Shown: one piece after another, positions 44,346 to 52,950 of the stretch
Numbering within the stretch: position 1 is the stretch's first letter
Layout of the letters: the number at the start of each line of letters is the position of its first letter
Source of the DNA: Paenibacillus profundus
GTDB taxonomy: Bacteria > Bacillota > Bacilli > Paenibacillales > Paenibacillaceae
Direction of reading: 5' to 3'
DNA length: 64,000 bases
Assembly (NCBI RefSeq): GCF_021369635.1
Contig: NZ_JAJNBZ010000001.1
Location: forward strand, 1 to 64,000
The notes under the pieces: generated by a model
Databases searched by the model: none
Seen by the model: only the letters and a program-made list of their open reading frames with translations
Told to the model about the DNA's origin: nothing
Made by a program: the position numbers and the translations under genes

Positions 44346-45395
44346 GTGGATGTAAAATCTGCTATGAAAGAAATACAGCGGGGCAATCCGCGTTCCATAT
44401 ATGTGCTGTACGGGACGGAGAAATATCGAATGCAAGAGTTTGTTCAATTCCTTGTCCAACATACCGTAGAGGAAGAGAACCGCGAATTGGCCGTGACGAA
44501 AATGGACACCGGAGAATCTCCGATTGAACTGGTGATTGAAGAGGCGGAGACGCTTCCATTTCTAGTGGCGCGCAAATGTATTCTCGTTAAGGATCAGAGC
44601 ATTTTCGCGTCGGGTAAAGACGGTAAAATCGATCATCGTACAGAGCGCCTGCTTGAGTACATGGATCAACCGATGGAAACAAGTATTATCGTATTTCTCG
44701 TGCAAGCGGACAAGTTGGACGAACGGAAAAAGACGGTAAAGAAAGCGAAGGCTGAGGGGGCAGTTCTGCCGTTTCTGCCTCTAAGTGCGGAAGAATTGGT
44801 GCGATGGGTGAAAAAGCAAATCGAGAGCAATCAATGCTCCATAGCAGATGAAGCAGTCGAAGCTTTGCTCAACAGTGCTGGCACTAATTTGCAGTCTCTA
44901 TCTGCAGAAATAGAAAAGTGCTGTCTGTTTGCCGGGGCGGGCGGCATTATCGACGTCCCAACTGTGGATCGCCTCATTGCTAAAAATACGGAGCAAAATG
45001 TGTTTCAGCTCGTGGAGGATATTGTGCGGCGGCGTGCCGATCGCGCGCTTGCCACCTTATATGAGCTGCTGAAGCAAAAGGAAGAGCCGATTAAGATAAT
45101 GGCACTGATCGTGCGCCAGTTGAGAATGATGATGCAGGTCAAAGAACTGACCAACCAAAGCTTCAGCCAGCAGCAGGCAGCATCTCAGCTCGGCTTGCAT
45201 CCGTACGCGGTCAAGATGGCTGCAGAACAAGCCCGGCAATATGATATAGCGGTATTGTCCAACTGGATTGCGGAAGCGGCAGAGCTTGATTATGAGATGA
45301 AGTCAGGGCGCGTGGAGAAGGCGCTTGGCTTGGAGCTGTTCATCATGCGGATAGCTGCCGGCGTATCCAGCCAGATGAAAGAAGCCCGGAGATAA
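44346..45395 (+). CDS. holA: DNA polymerase III subunit delta
   Basis: A 349-residue clamp-loader subunit that opens the sliding clamp. AAA+-like N-terminal part: RSIYVLYGTEKYRMQEFVQF; middle VIFLVQADKLDERKK-like stretch, and C-terminal collar region RQLRMMMQVKEL and LGLHPYAVKMAAEQAR. The GTG at 44346 follows GAGGGGAGG. Its TAA stop (45393-45395) lies inside the stem of the terminator shared with rpsT. Confidence 0.93.
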   Translation: MDVKSAMKEIQRGNPRSIYVLYGTEKYRMQEFVQFLVQHTVEEENRELAVTKMDTGESPIELVIEEAETLPFLVARKCILVKDQSIFASGKDGKIDHRTERLLEYMDQPMETSIIVFLVQADKLDERKKTVKKAKAEGAVLPFLPLSAEELVRWVKKQIESNQCSIADEAVEALLNSAGTNLQSLSAEIEKCCLFAGAGGIIDVPTVDRLIAKNTEQNVFQLVEDIVRRRADRALATLYELLKQKEEPIKIMALIVRQLRMMMQVKELTNQSFSQQQAASQLGLHPYAVKMAAEQARQYDIAVLSNWIAEAAELDYEMKSGRVEKALGLELFIMRIAAGVSSQMKEARR

Positions 45396-45423
45396 GCGCA
45401 TATGCGTTTATCTCCGGGCTTCT
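45381..45423. terminator. Bidirectional terminator between holA and rpsT
   Basis: AAGCCCGGAGATAA (45382-45395) pairs perfectly with TTATCTCCGGGCTT (45408-45421), with a CGCATATGCG palindrome in the loop. A-rich and T-rich flanks serve both strands. Confidence 0.85.
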
Positions 45424-45454
45424 TCGCTTCAAGCTAAGTATGAAAGGCTCGGGC

Positions 45455-45727
45455 TTACGCTTGCGCAAGCAGAGCGTTCAATTTTTGTGCCAAGCGAGAC
45501 TTTTTGCGGGCAGCCGCATTTTTGTGGACTAGGCCTTTTGTCACAGCCTTATCCAATTTCTTAGAAGCCAAAGCGACAGCTGCTTTAGCTGTTTCAGCTT
45601 CGTTATTCGCCAAAGAGATGTCAGCTGCTTTCACAGCTGTGCGAAGTGCAGACTTTTGGGAAGCGTTCAACATACGACGCTTGTCGTTTGATTTCACGCG
45701 TTTAACAGCGGATTTAATGTTTGGCAT
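45455..45727 (-). CDS. rpsT: 30S ribosomal protein bS20
   Basis: A 90-residue basic, helical ribosomal protein of the 30S subunit. [18 protein letters not shown] is the typical N-terminus, and [17 protein letters not shown] the typical C-terminal part. The ATG at 45727 follows GGAGGTGA on the minus strand; longer in-frame starts lack a ribosome binding site. It runs opposite to holA and gpr, as in B. subtilis. Confidence 0.97.
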   Translation of the reverse strand: MPNIKSAVKRVKSNDKRRMLNASQKSALRTAVKAADISLANNEAETAKAAVALASKKLDKAVTKGLVHKNAAARKKSRLAQKLNALLAQA

Positions 45728-45905
45728 TGCTTTCACCTCCGTTGCATCGTAGTGCGACAACAGAATCAATTTCAATAGGATGTGTAAAGAAATAGATTCA
45801 CAACTTAAAGTATTCTATCATGACGAACGGCAAAATGCAATACATTTACCTTGGTTTACATATGCCTATATATGAACATGAAGTCGTTTACATCAGAAGG
45901 AAATC

Positions 45906-45934
45906 GTATAAGATTTCTTTCCTTGCACACAATA
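45906..45934 (+). promoter_or_regulatory. Candidate sigma-G promoter of gpr
   Basis: GTATA (45906-45910), 17 bp, CACAATA (45928-45934), close to the forespore sigma-G pattern (GHATR / CATWWTA) and 30 bp before the start codon. gpr belongs to the sigma-F/G regulon in Bacillus. Confidence 0.4.
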
Positions 45935-45964
45935 CAAAGCAAGATATGTTCAAATGGGAGGATA

Positions 45965-46972
45965 ATGCCTATGACTGCGGATTTAAGAGCTTACTCAGTG
46001 CGAACGGACTTGGCGCTGGAAGCCAGAGAACTGGCGCAACCGGACGCTGCCGTACCCATTCCCGGAGTTCAGGAGGACGTAGAAGACGTTCGCGGGGTAA
46101 AGGTGACGAGAATACACGTCCAGACGGAGGAAGGCTCTCGTGCCATTGGACGAATGCCTGGGCGCTATATTACGATTGAAGTGCCGGGATTACGGCGCAA
46201 AGATACTGACCTGCAGGATCGTGTCGCGACGAAATTTGCGCAGCTATTTGAAGCGTTTCTGGAGGAAGTAGGAGTGAAGAAGGGCGACAAGGCGCTTATC
46301 GTCGGTCTGGGCAACTGGAACGTTACGCCGGATGCCCTTGGCCCATTAGTCGTGGAAAATGTGTTGGTAACGCGCCACTACTTTGAAATTATGCCAGACC
46401 AAGTGAGCCCGGGATACCGGGAAGTCAGTGCTGTCGCGCCGGGTGTATTGGGCGTGACAGGCATTGAATCCAGCGAAATTGTCCAAGGGATTGTGGAACG
46501 GACGAAGCCTGACGTCATCATCGCAATCGATGCGCTTGCCTCGAAGGCGCTGGAACGTGTCAATACGACGATTCAGATTGCCGATATCGGCATCCACCCC
46601 GGTTCAGGCATTGGCAACAAAAGGCGCGGCCTGACTAAGGACATTCTCGGCATCCCGTGCATTGCGATAGGAGTGCCGACCGTCTGTTATGCTTCCACGA
46701 TCGTGAACAACGCCATTGATATGATGAAGGAGCATTTTAAGCAGGAAACGAGCAATACACGGGAGATTCTCGGAATGCTGGACGATATCGGGGAGCAGGA
46801 GAGGCTGATGCTGGTGAAGGAAGTGCTGGAGCCGCTTGGTCATGATCTCGTCGTAACGCCGAAGGAAGTCGATGAATTTATGGAGGATATGGCGAACATT
46901 ATTGCCAGCGGGCTCAATGCTTCATTGCACGAAGCAGTTGATACGGATAATGTGGCGGCATATACGCATTAA
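45965..46972 (+). CDS. gpr: Germination protease GPR
   Basis: A 335-residue aspartic-type protease that degrades small acid-soluble proteins at germination. The start lies in MPMTADLRAYSVRTDLALEA, where an N-terminal propeptide is cut in this family. Core blocks are LIVGLGNWNVTPDALGP, IIAIDALASKALERVNTTIQ and GIHPGSGIGNKRRGL. GGGAGG precedes the ATG. Next to rpsT as in B. subtilis, but separated from spoIIP by a cell-wall/two-component insertion. Confidence 0.96.
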   Translation: MPMTADLRAYSVRTDLALEARELAQPDAAVPIPGVQEDVEDVRGVKVTRIHVQTEEGSRAIGRMPGRYITIEVPGLRRKDTDLQDRVATKFAQLFEAFLEEVGVKKGDKALIVGLGNWNVTPDALGPLVVENVLVTRHYFEIMPDQVSPGYREVSAVAPGVLGVTGIESSEIVQGIVERTKPDVIIAIDALASKALERVNTTIQIADIGIHPGSGIGNKRRGLTKDILGIPCIAIGVPTVCYASTIVNNAIDMMKEHFKQETSNTREILGMLDDIGEQERLMLVKEVLEPLGHDLVVTPKEVDEFMEDMANIIASGLNASLHEAVDTDNVAAYTH

Positions 46973-46998
46973 TGTTGGTGATTAAAAAGGCTTCTCAA

Positions 46999-47036
46999 CA
47001 GCCTGACGCCTGTATCGAGCAGGCGTCTTTAGGCTG
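46999..47036. terminator. Terminator between gpr and the M23 lipoprotein
   Basis: GACGCCTG (47005-47012) and CAGGCGTC (47020-47027), with an outer CAGCCT/AGGCTG pair, form a strong hairpin between the convergent genes. Confidence 0.7.
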
Positions 47037-47073
47037 CCGGGAACAATGTAGCATTGCATGAAATCAAAGTAGA

Positions 47074-48084
47074 TTAAGATTGCCCCCGAATTACATCCCC
47101 TTGAAGAGGGTCTGCATCATGTTCGAATTGAATCGGTATGGACATGCCCTTCGTCAGGGAAGGCGCATCAGATACTTGAAAATGAATGTGGGCTTCACTT
47201 GAATTGCCAGAGTTGCCGCACTCCCCTAGCAGTTGCCCTGCCTTCACGACATCGCCTTGCTTCACCTGGATCGTGCCTTGCTTGAAATGCGCAAGCAGAC
47301 TGTATTCGTCATTTCCGTGATCCAGAATGACATAATTTCCTTCTGGCTGCTGCTCATTCATCTGTCCGACCGGATAATTATCAGGAATATCGTTGACGAC
47401 GTCGACAACTTTTCCCTCGAGCGGGGCGACGACAGGCTGACCGAATGCATAGTAGCTTTCGTTCTTTGTCGGATCGCCCTTAAAGCTGAACCCGTCATGT
47501 GTGATGACTAGATCGTAGGCATAGCGTTGATTCGGGTAAGCGTAGTGGTAGTTGATGAGCTCATTGCGGCCGCCCCAGAACACCAGCCATTTATCTTGAA
47601 ATGGCATGCGATAGCCGTTGGTGGTCGGTTTAAGATCCGTTTCCGCTGAGACGAGCGGGATGAATTGCATGGAGATGATCTGATTGTCCGCCAACATTGC
47701 CATCACTCCCTTCTGACCGGCAGCGTCCGTCCAGACGTATTTGTCTGCACCATTCAGTGTCATGCTCGACAATCGCTTCGGAGTCTCCCCTTTACTCCAA
47801 AAATTTTGCAGCTGCTGCTCCACTTCTTGTTGAGACACCTTCTGTTGAAAGCTTGCGGATAAGCTTTGATGCAGTGTGGCCGCGTCATGGTCTCTAATCC
47901 AGTCCTCAATCTGTTCCGGTGAAATGTCGGCGGAAGGCGCAGACGATTCTGCTGGAGCTTGTGTTGCCTTCATTGCAGTTTCTCCTTTCTTCTCGGCTTG
48001 AAATGAGCAGCCTGTCGTCAGGAGGCCAGTACAGACCGTTAATGCTAATACGCACATAGTAAGACGGTAATTCACTTCCATCAT
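47074..48084 (-). CDS. M23-family peptidase lipoprotein
   Basis: A 336-residue exported protein. A signal peptide ends in the lipobox LLTTGC, so Cys26 would be lipid-anchored. A DUF3887-like domain (about 55-140) precedes a LytM/M23 peptidase domain with zinc ligands in HYAYPNQRYAYD-like and HIHFQVSD motifs. GAGAGG precedes the minus-strand start; the second ATG at 48081 is possible. Divergent from a two-component system. It likely cuts peptidoglycan peptides; the first zinc-site motif is less canonical, so activity is not certain. Confidence 0.85.
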   Translation of the reverse strand: MMEVNYRLTMCVLALTVCTGLLTTGCSFQAEKKGETAMKATQAPAESSAPSADISPEQIEDWIRDHDAATLHQSLSASFQQKVSQQEVEQQLQNFWSKGETPKRLSSMTLNGADKYVWTDAAGQKGVMAMLADNQIISMQFIPLVSAETDLKPTTNGYRMPFQDKWLVFWGGRNELINYHYAYPNQRYAYDLVITHDGFSFKGDPTKNESYYAFGQPVVAPLEGKVVDVVNDIPDNYPVGQMNEQQPEGNYVILDHGNDEYSLLAHFKQGTIQVKQGDVVKAGQLLGECGNSGNSSEAHIHFQVSDAPSLTKGMSIPIQFEHDADPLQGDVIRGQS

Positions 48085-48226
48085 CCTCTCATCTTTGCGT
48101 CACTACCCTCATAAGGGTAATCACTGCACTATCTTCATCATAATGGGCCAGCTTGAACGGAGCCGTAACCGCTGCCCATTCTTTTCTTAACTTTTCATGC
48201 GAGAAAGGCTTCTAATTACGAATCTG

Positions 48227-48242
48227 TTAAGGTTCCGTTAAG
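48227..48242 (+). promoter_or_regulatory. Direct repeats, candidate response-regulator site
   Basis: TTAAG at 48227-48231 and again at 48238-48242, spaced 11 bp centre to centre, the one-turn tandem pattern bound by OmpR/PhoB-type regulators. It lies between the divergent M23 lipoprotein and response-regulator genes, so it could serve either. Confidence 0.45.
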
Positions 48243-48319
48243 ATAGCGTTGAATGGCGTGAAAGGTGAACATGATAGAATAGAATGGAAGGCGAGAGGAA
48301 AAAGAGAGGAAGAACTTTG

Positions 48320-49102
48320 ATGGAAACAGATATTCGAGCAGCACACATCTTAATTGTGGAAGATGAAGCAGCTTTAAGCAAAATGGTGCACACCGTCCTG
48401 CAAAAGGAAGGCTTTACTCATATAACTTGCGTGGCGACAGGGGAAGAGGCTGTTCACTGCTGCCGCAGCCAGCCTGTTGATCTGGTTGTGCTGGATGTTA
48501 TGCTGCCTGGCAAAAGCGGCTTTGAGCTTGCTCCATTCATTCGGGAGCAGACGGATGCCCCGATTATATTCGTTACGGCGCGCACGACGGATTTGGATAA
48601 GCTGACAGGCTTCGCCTTAGGAGGCGACGACTACATGACGAAGCCGTTCAACCCGCTGGAGCTCGTTGCGCGCATCAAGGCGCAGTTGAAACGTTATATG
48701 GCCGTTGTGAGCAGCCAAGCGGACAAGCGGCGTGAACCGGACCTAACCGTATATCAATGCGGGCGGTTTCAACTAGATGAAGCAGCTGGAGAATTAAGGG
48801 TGGAGGGCAGACCGGTTGAGTGTCCGGCGATGGTATTTCAGCTGCTCTTGTTTTTATGCAAGCATCCGAACCGGATTTTCTCTAAAAGCGAACTGTATGA
48901 AAGCGTGTGGGGACACGATGCGGTAAGCGATGATAATACGGTGATGGTGCACATCCATCGCATTCGGGAACGCATCGAAGCCAATCCGAGCCAGCCTGAA
49001 GTTCTGGTTACCGTGCGCGGCATGGGCTATAAGCTTGTTCCGCCGGCCAAAGCGATTCCAGTACGCCTGATCTCATCGTCAACAGAAGGTGAAGGAAGAT
49101 GA
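48320..49102 (+). CDS. OmpR/PhoB-family response regulator
   Basis: A 260-residue two-domain regulator. Receiver domain: acidic pocket in ILIVEDE, phosphorylated Asp59 in VVLDVMLPG, Thr in FVTAR and Lys in YMTKPFNP. Winged-helix output domain: VTVRGMGYKLVPP and SDDNTVMVHIHRIRERIE. The ATG at 48320 follows AGAGAGGAAG. It overlaps the kinase gene by 4 bp. Confidence 0.94.
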   Translation: METDIRAAHILIVEDEAALSKMVHTVLQKEGFTHITCVATGEEAVHCCRSQPVDLVVLDVMLPGKSGFELAPFIREQTDAPIIFVTARTTDLDKLTGFALGGDDYMTKPFNPLELVARIKAQLKRYMAVVSSQADKRREPDLTVYQCGRFQLDEAAGELRVEGRPVECPAMVFQLLLFLCKHPNRIFSKSELYESVWGHDAVSDDNTVMVHIHRIRERIEANPSQPEVLVTVRGMGYKLVPPAKAIPVRLISSSTEGEGR

Positions 49103-50883
49103 AGACGAGCAGAAGGCTGGCTTGGCATTACGGTTGGCAGTGGCTTGTAGTCGGAGCGGTGCTGCTCTGTACGGTGTTCGCCGCCTTCTTATGGGTGGCC
49201 GATCGCATGATAGCGCTCGATCTGAATCGGAGCTTTGCCCGACATGGTCCGAACCAAGTATCCGAGTCTTTGTCGATGGACCTGCATGGCAATGTGCGAT
49301 GGGATGACGAACTGCAGGATCAGGTGAGAGCGAGCGGTGGTTGGATGCAACTCATCGATGAGGAAGGGAATGTTCTCAAATCTTTTGAGACGCCATCCGA
49401 TGTGCCAACGCATTACTCGGCCGGTGAGGTTGCCGCCTACGCGCAGGGTAAGAGTCCGTTCCCATATGATTTATATATTTACATCAAGCAGCTGGATAAT
49501 CGTGCCGTCACACTGCTGTACGGCGTAAATCCGAAGGATGAGAGGCTGCTGGAGACGTGGCTCGCAGCACGCAGCGGAGACACCGGCGATGGAGCAGATG
49601 CTCTTGAGACTATGCTGGAGAAGCATCAAGCATGGGTGCAAAGGCTGGATGCAGACGGTATGGAGCTCGCTTCGTGGAACAAGCCGGAAGACGCGCCTAA
49701 TCGGTACTCGTTGCAGGATATCGTCATGCAGACGATGTATGAAGAGCGCTACGGACAGCGCGTGGCCTACCGCTATGATACGGCATCGCGCGAGACATGG
49801 CTGCTGCACATGCCATTTTCGCCTTCGGTTCCAGGAGTGAAGGCGGCGGGATTTACGATTGAATCCTATGATCAGCTGTTTGTGATAGCCATTGCCGGCA
49901 CTGTGGCATTTATGCTATTCGTATTTATTATGATGGCGTGGTGGCAAAGCTCGCGTCTTGCCCGGCCGTTGCAGCATGTCATGAAATGGACTGAGAGCAT
50001 ATCATCGGGACATTATGAGGAGCCGGTCAATACGCGCGGAATCCCCCATTCGGAACGGAAAAATGGGAAGTTGAAGCGGAATTACCGCATATATGGGGAT
50101 ATTATGCAGTCACTGCAGCAGATGGCCTTGCGCTTAAAGAGCGCTGATGAAGAGCGGATAAGGCACGAAACGTACAGGGAGGAGTGGCTGGCGGGACTAT
50201 CACATGACTTGAAGACGCCACTTGCGTCCATTATCGGTTATGCGCATTTGCTAAGCGCAAAAGAATACGCTTGGGAACCGGAAGAAGCGTCAGAATTTGT
50301 AAACATCATGAAGCAAAAAGCGGAGATGATGGACGATCTGATACAGGATCTCAATTTGACGTATCAGCTCCAGAGCGGGAGTCTGCCGCTGCAGCGCGAA
50401 CTGATAGATATACGTCATTGGTTAACCGAGACGCTCCAGGACATATTTGTGCTCCCGCAATTATCCGAAGCGGAGTTCGAAACCTTCTTCCCCGAGCAGG
50501 AAGTTCTCTTTAAGATTGATACGCGTTATTTCCGCCGTATGGTGGACAATGTATGTATGAATGCCTTCTTGCATAATCCGCCTGGAACGAAGTTGAAGGT
50601 GGAATTAATGACGGAAGATAATAAGCTGACGCTCAGCTTCACTGATAATGGTAAAGGAATGGACGCGAACACATTGAAACGGTTGTTTACCCGGTACTAC
50701 CGCGGTAGGACCACAGACGAGACAGCGAAGGGGAGCGGGCTTGGATTGGCGATTACGAAGCAGCTCGTCGAAGCTCACGGTGGCTCAGTGGAGGCTAGCA
50801 GCACATTAGGCGGCGGAACGCTCATCGCTTTTCATTTTTTACTAGAGGTTGTTCAACATGAATTAATAGACTCTCAAATGTAA
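49099..50883 (+). CDS. Sensor histidine kinase
   Basis: A 594-residue kinase with two membrane helices (about 14-36 and 257-280) enclosing a 220-residue extracytoplasmic sensor, then a HAMP-like linker, the H box with His369 (GLSHDLKTPLASIIGYAHLL), N box (DNVCMNAFLHNPP) and G boxes (FTDNGKGMD, GSGLGLAITKQLVEAHGG). Coupled to the response regulator. The last codons run through GAGGTTGTTCAA, which resembles one arm of the dispersed repeat. Signal unknown; cell-wall stress is a reasonable guess from the M23 neighbour. Confidence 0.94.
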   Translation: MKTSRRLAWHYGWQWLVVGAVLLCTVFAAFLWVADRMIALDLNRSFARHGPNQVSESLSMDLHGNVRWDDELQDQVRASGGWMQLIDEEGNVLKSFETPSDVPTHYSAGEVAAYAQGKSPFPYDLYIYIKQLDNRAVTLLYGVNPKDERLLETWLAARSGDTGDGADALETMLEKHQAWVQRLDADGMELASWNKPEDAPNRYSLQDIVMQTMYEERYGQRVAYRYDTASRETWLLHMPFSPSVPGVKAAGFTIESYDQLFVIAIAGTVAFMLFVFIMMAWWQSSRLARPLQHVMKWTESISSGHYEEPVNTRGIPHSERKNGKLKRNYRIYGDIMQSLQQMALRLKSADEERIRHETYREEWLAGLSHDLKTPLASIIGYAHLLSAKEYAWEPEEASEFVNIMKQKAEMMDDLIQDLNLTYQLQSGSLPLQRELIDIRHWLTETLQDIFVLPQLSEAEFETFFPEQEVLFKIDTRYFRRMVDNVCMNAFLHNPPGTKLKVELMTEDNKLTLSFTDNGKGMDANTLKRLFTRYYRGRTTDETAKGSGLGLAITKQLVEAHGGSVEASSTLGGGTLIAFHFLLEVVQHELIDSQM

Positions 50884-51001
50884 TAGTTCTACTTCATAGA
50901 TTGTCCTCATAGATTCTACTAAATGCACTCTCTTAAATACAGCATGAAGCGCGGTTGTTGCTTGCAGTTAGAGAGGGACAGCAGGTGGAGGAGGACATCG
51001 C

Positions 51002-52357
51002 ATGTTTCGGATATTTAATGTTGGGAAGCTGAAGCAAAAATGGATGCAGGCGCTCGTGATGGGACGAACGTTTGTGTTATTGTCTATCGGTTCGGCTGTT
51101 TTTTTCATTGTGCTCGGTCTGGGCGGATTGGTGGAGCAGAAGCTGGAATCCTCCCCGCTGTCGTCCATGAAGGGTGTCGCGGCACAGCTTTCCACTCGTT
51201 TTTTTGTAGATATGATGGCAATGGAAATGCCTAAGCTGCCCAAAGGCGAAGGGGAAGCATCGCTTTCTCGCAATCAGGTTGCTCAATTTCTCGTCCAACT
51301 GGCGACGAATGTCAATCCGTTCGACCCGAAAAGTTTACTGGCGGGCGAGGTTCCCGGGCTCGACCGGGATGCGGCGATTCCACTTCGGCTTGGAGTAGGA
51401 AATCAAGCGGTGAAGGGACCGGAAGATTATCCGTTGCCCGCTAACCTGGGGGATAAGCATCCAGATGAACACGGAGGGGAGCCGACGAACGGACCGGACC
51501 AAGGCGATCAAGTACCGGGAGGCAAGGGAAATGGACAAGGTGCAGAAACGGTGCGGCCGCCGACGAAGCCGGAGCCAAATAAAGGTCAGGACAATTCAGG
51601 GAAATCCAAGACCAATTTAAACAATTATGTCTTCATCTATCATTCACACAATCGGGAATCGTGGAATCCTGAGCTAGAAAAACAAAGCAACAACCCGAAC
51701 GATGCGAAGACAAACATTACGCTAGTAGGCAAGCGGCTGCAGGAGCAACTGGAGAAGCAGGGCATCGGAGCTGTTCATTCCAACGAAGATTATTCTTCAT
51801 CGATAAAAGGGTATAACTGGAATATGTCTTACAAATACTCTAAACAAACAGTAAAAGAAGCGATGGCTCAAAATAAAGAGCTGCAATTTTTCTTTGATAT
51901 TCATCGCGATGCGCTGCGCCGGAAAGATTCGACGGTTGAAATCAAAGGAAAATCATACGCGCAGGTGTACTTTATTATCGGTCACCGCAATCCGAATTGG
52001 AAAGAGAACGAGAGCTTCGCAAGTGAAATCCATGAGAAGCTGGAAGAGCGATATCCCGGAATTTCCCGCGGAATATGGGGCAAGTCAGCGGCTCAGGGCA
52101 ATGGGGAATACAATCAATCATTGTCGCCTAATAGCGTAGTTATTGAAGTCGGCGGCATCGATAATACGTTGGAAGAGTCTTATCGCACAGCGGATGTGCT
52201 CGCCGATTTAATCGCGGAAATCGTTCGGGAGCTTACAGAAGCGAAGCCAGTGAACAAGCCAGTGCCAAAGGTGCCCAAGCCGGCAGAGAACAAAGCTGTC
52301 GACCGCAAGACCGTCCTCAAGAAACAGCAGCAGACGTCCGCTGGGGCGAATGGATAA
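51002..52357 (+). CDS. spoIIP: Stage II sporulation protein P
   Basis: A 451-residue peptidoglycan amidase/endopeptidase for forespore engulfment. One N-terminal membrane helix (about 23-47), a charged Gly/Pro-rich middle (about 150-205), and the amidase-like catalytic domain from NYVFIYHSHNRESWNPEL, with FFDIHRDALRR and VVIEVGGIDNTLEES. A Lys/Pro-rich tail closes it. gpr-spoIIP-yqxA-lepA order is conserved apart from the insertion upstream. I could not assign its sigma-E promoter. Confidence 0.93.
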   Translation: MFRIFNVGKLKQKWMQALVMGRTFVLLSIGSAVFFIVLGLGGLVEQKLESSPLSSMKGVAAQLSTRFFVDMMAMEMPKLPKGEGEASLSRNQVAQFLVQLATNVNPFDPKSLLAGEVPGLDRDAAIPLRLGVGNQAVKGPEDYPLPANLGDKHPDEHGGEPTNGPDQGDQVPGGKGNGQGAETVRPPTKPEPNKGQDNSGKSKTNLNNYVFIYHSHNRESWNPELEKQSNNPNDAKTNITLVGKRLQEQLEKQGIGAVHSNEDYSSSIKGYNWNMSYKYSKQTVKEAMAQNKELQFFFDIHRDALRRKDSTVEIKGKSYAQVYFIIGHRNPNWKENESFASEIHEKLEERYPGISRGIWGKSAAQGNGEYNQSLSPNSVVIEVGGIDNTLEESYRTADVLADLIAEIVRELTEAKPVNKPVPKVPKPAENKAVDRKTVLKKQQQTSAGANG

Positions 52358-52374
52358 CGGGGAGGCCGCTACCA

Positions 52375-52815
52375 ATGTCGCGTTACATGAAACAGCTTAT
52401 CGGCATGATCGTGCTGCTAGCGCTTGGAGTCTTCATTGGGATGGAAGTCGCTTCGGTGGGGATGGATCGGGTGTATGGACCGATGGATGCGGGACGTGAG
52501 GCGGTGAATGCGTCTACGTCCTGGCGTGTGGACGAGAGCGGCAACGAAGGCGTAAGTCCGTGGTCTGAGCCGAAATCGCAGCGCAACCAGGTGGAACAGC
52601 CAATCAGCGGCGAGCGCACGAAGCAACACGATAGGACTGGCACGAACCGGGACGCGGTGACACATGATGGTTATGATATGTCTGACTCTCCATGGCTTCC
52701 CCCGGTGGAGGATGCACCGGTCAACAAGCTGGCGGACGAAACGGCAGGGCTGCTGCAGCATTTGTCTCAGGCAGGCATTCGCGCGGTTGTGGGGCTGTTT
52801 AGCGGACTATTTTGA
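52375..52815 (+). CDS. yqxA: YqxA-like protein (DUF3679)
   Basis: A 146-residue protein with one N-terminal membrane helix (about 8-28, LIGMIVLLALGVFIGMEVAS), a polar middle and a C-terminal amphipathic part. It occupies the place of B. subtilis yqxA between spoIIP and lepA and shares its size and layout. GGGGAGG precedes the ATG. Function unknown. Confidence 0.75.
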   Translation: MSRYMKQLIGMIVLLALGVFIGMEVASVGMDRVYGPMDAGREAVNASTSWRVDESGNEGVSPWSEPKSQRNQVEQPISGERTKQHDRTGTNRDAVTHDGYDMSDSPWLPPVEDAPVNKLADETAGLLQHLSQAGIRAVVGLFSGLF

Positions 52816-52877
52816 AAAATAAACGGGCTTTTTGTTACGTTATTTTGTGGCGGAAGTTGAGGATCATGTCGTTCCCA

Positions 52878-52906
52878 TTGCTGAGGCCTCTTCATTTCGG
52901 TATAAT
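52878..52906 (+). promoter_or_regulatory. Promoter of lepA
   Basis: TTGCTG (52878-52883), 17 bp, TATAAT (52901-52906), 45 bp before the start codon. Confidence 0.75.
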
Positions 52907-52950
52907 ATATAAATTGAAACTTGGCTCAGTGGTGGGGGTATGGAAATCGA

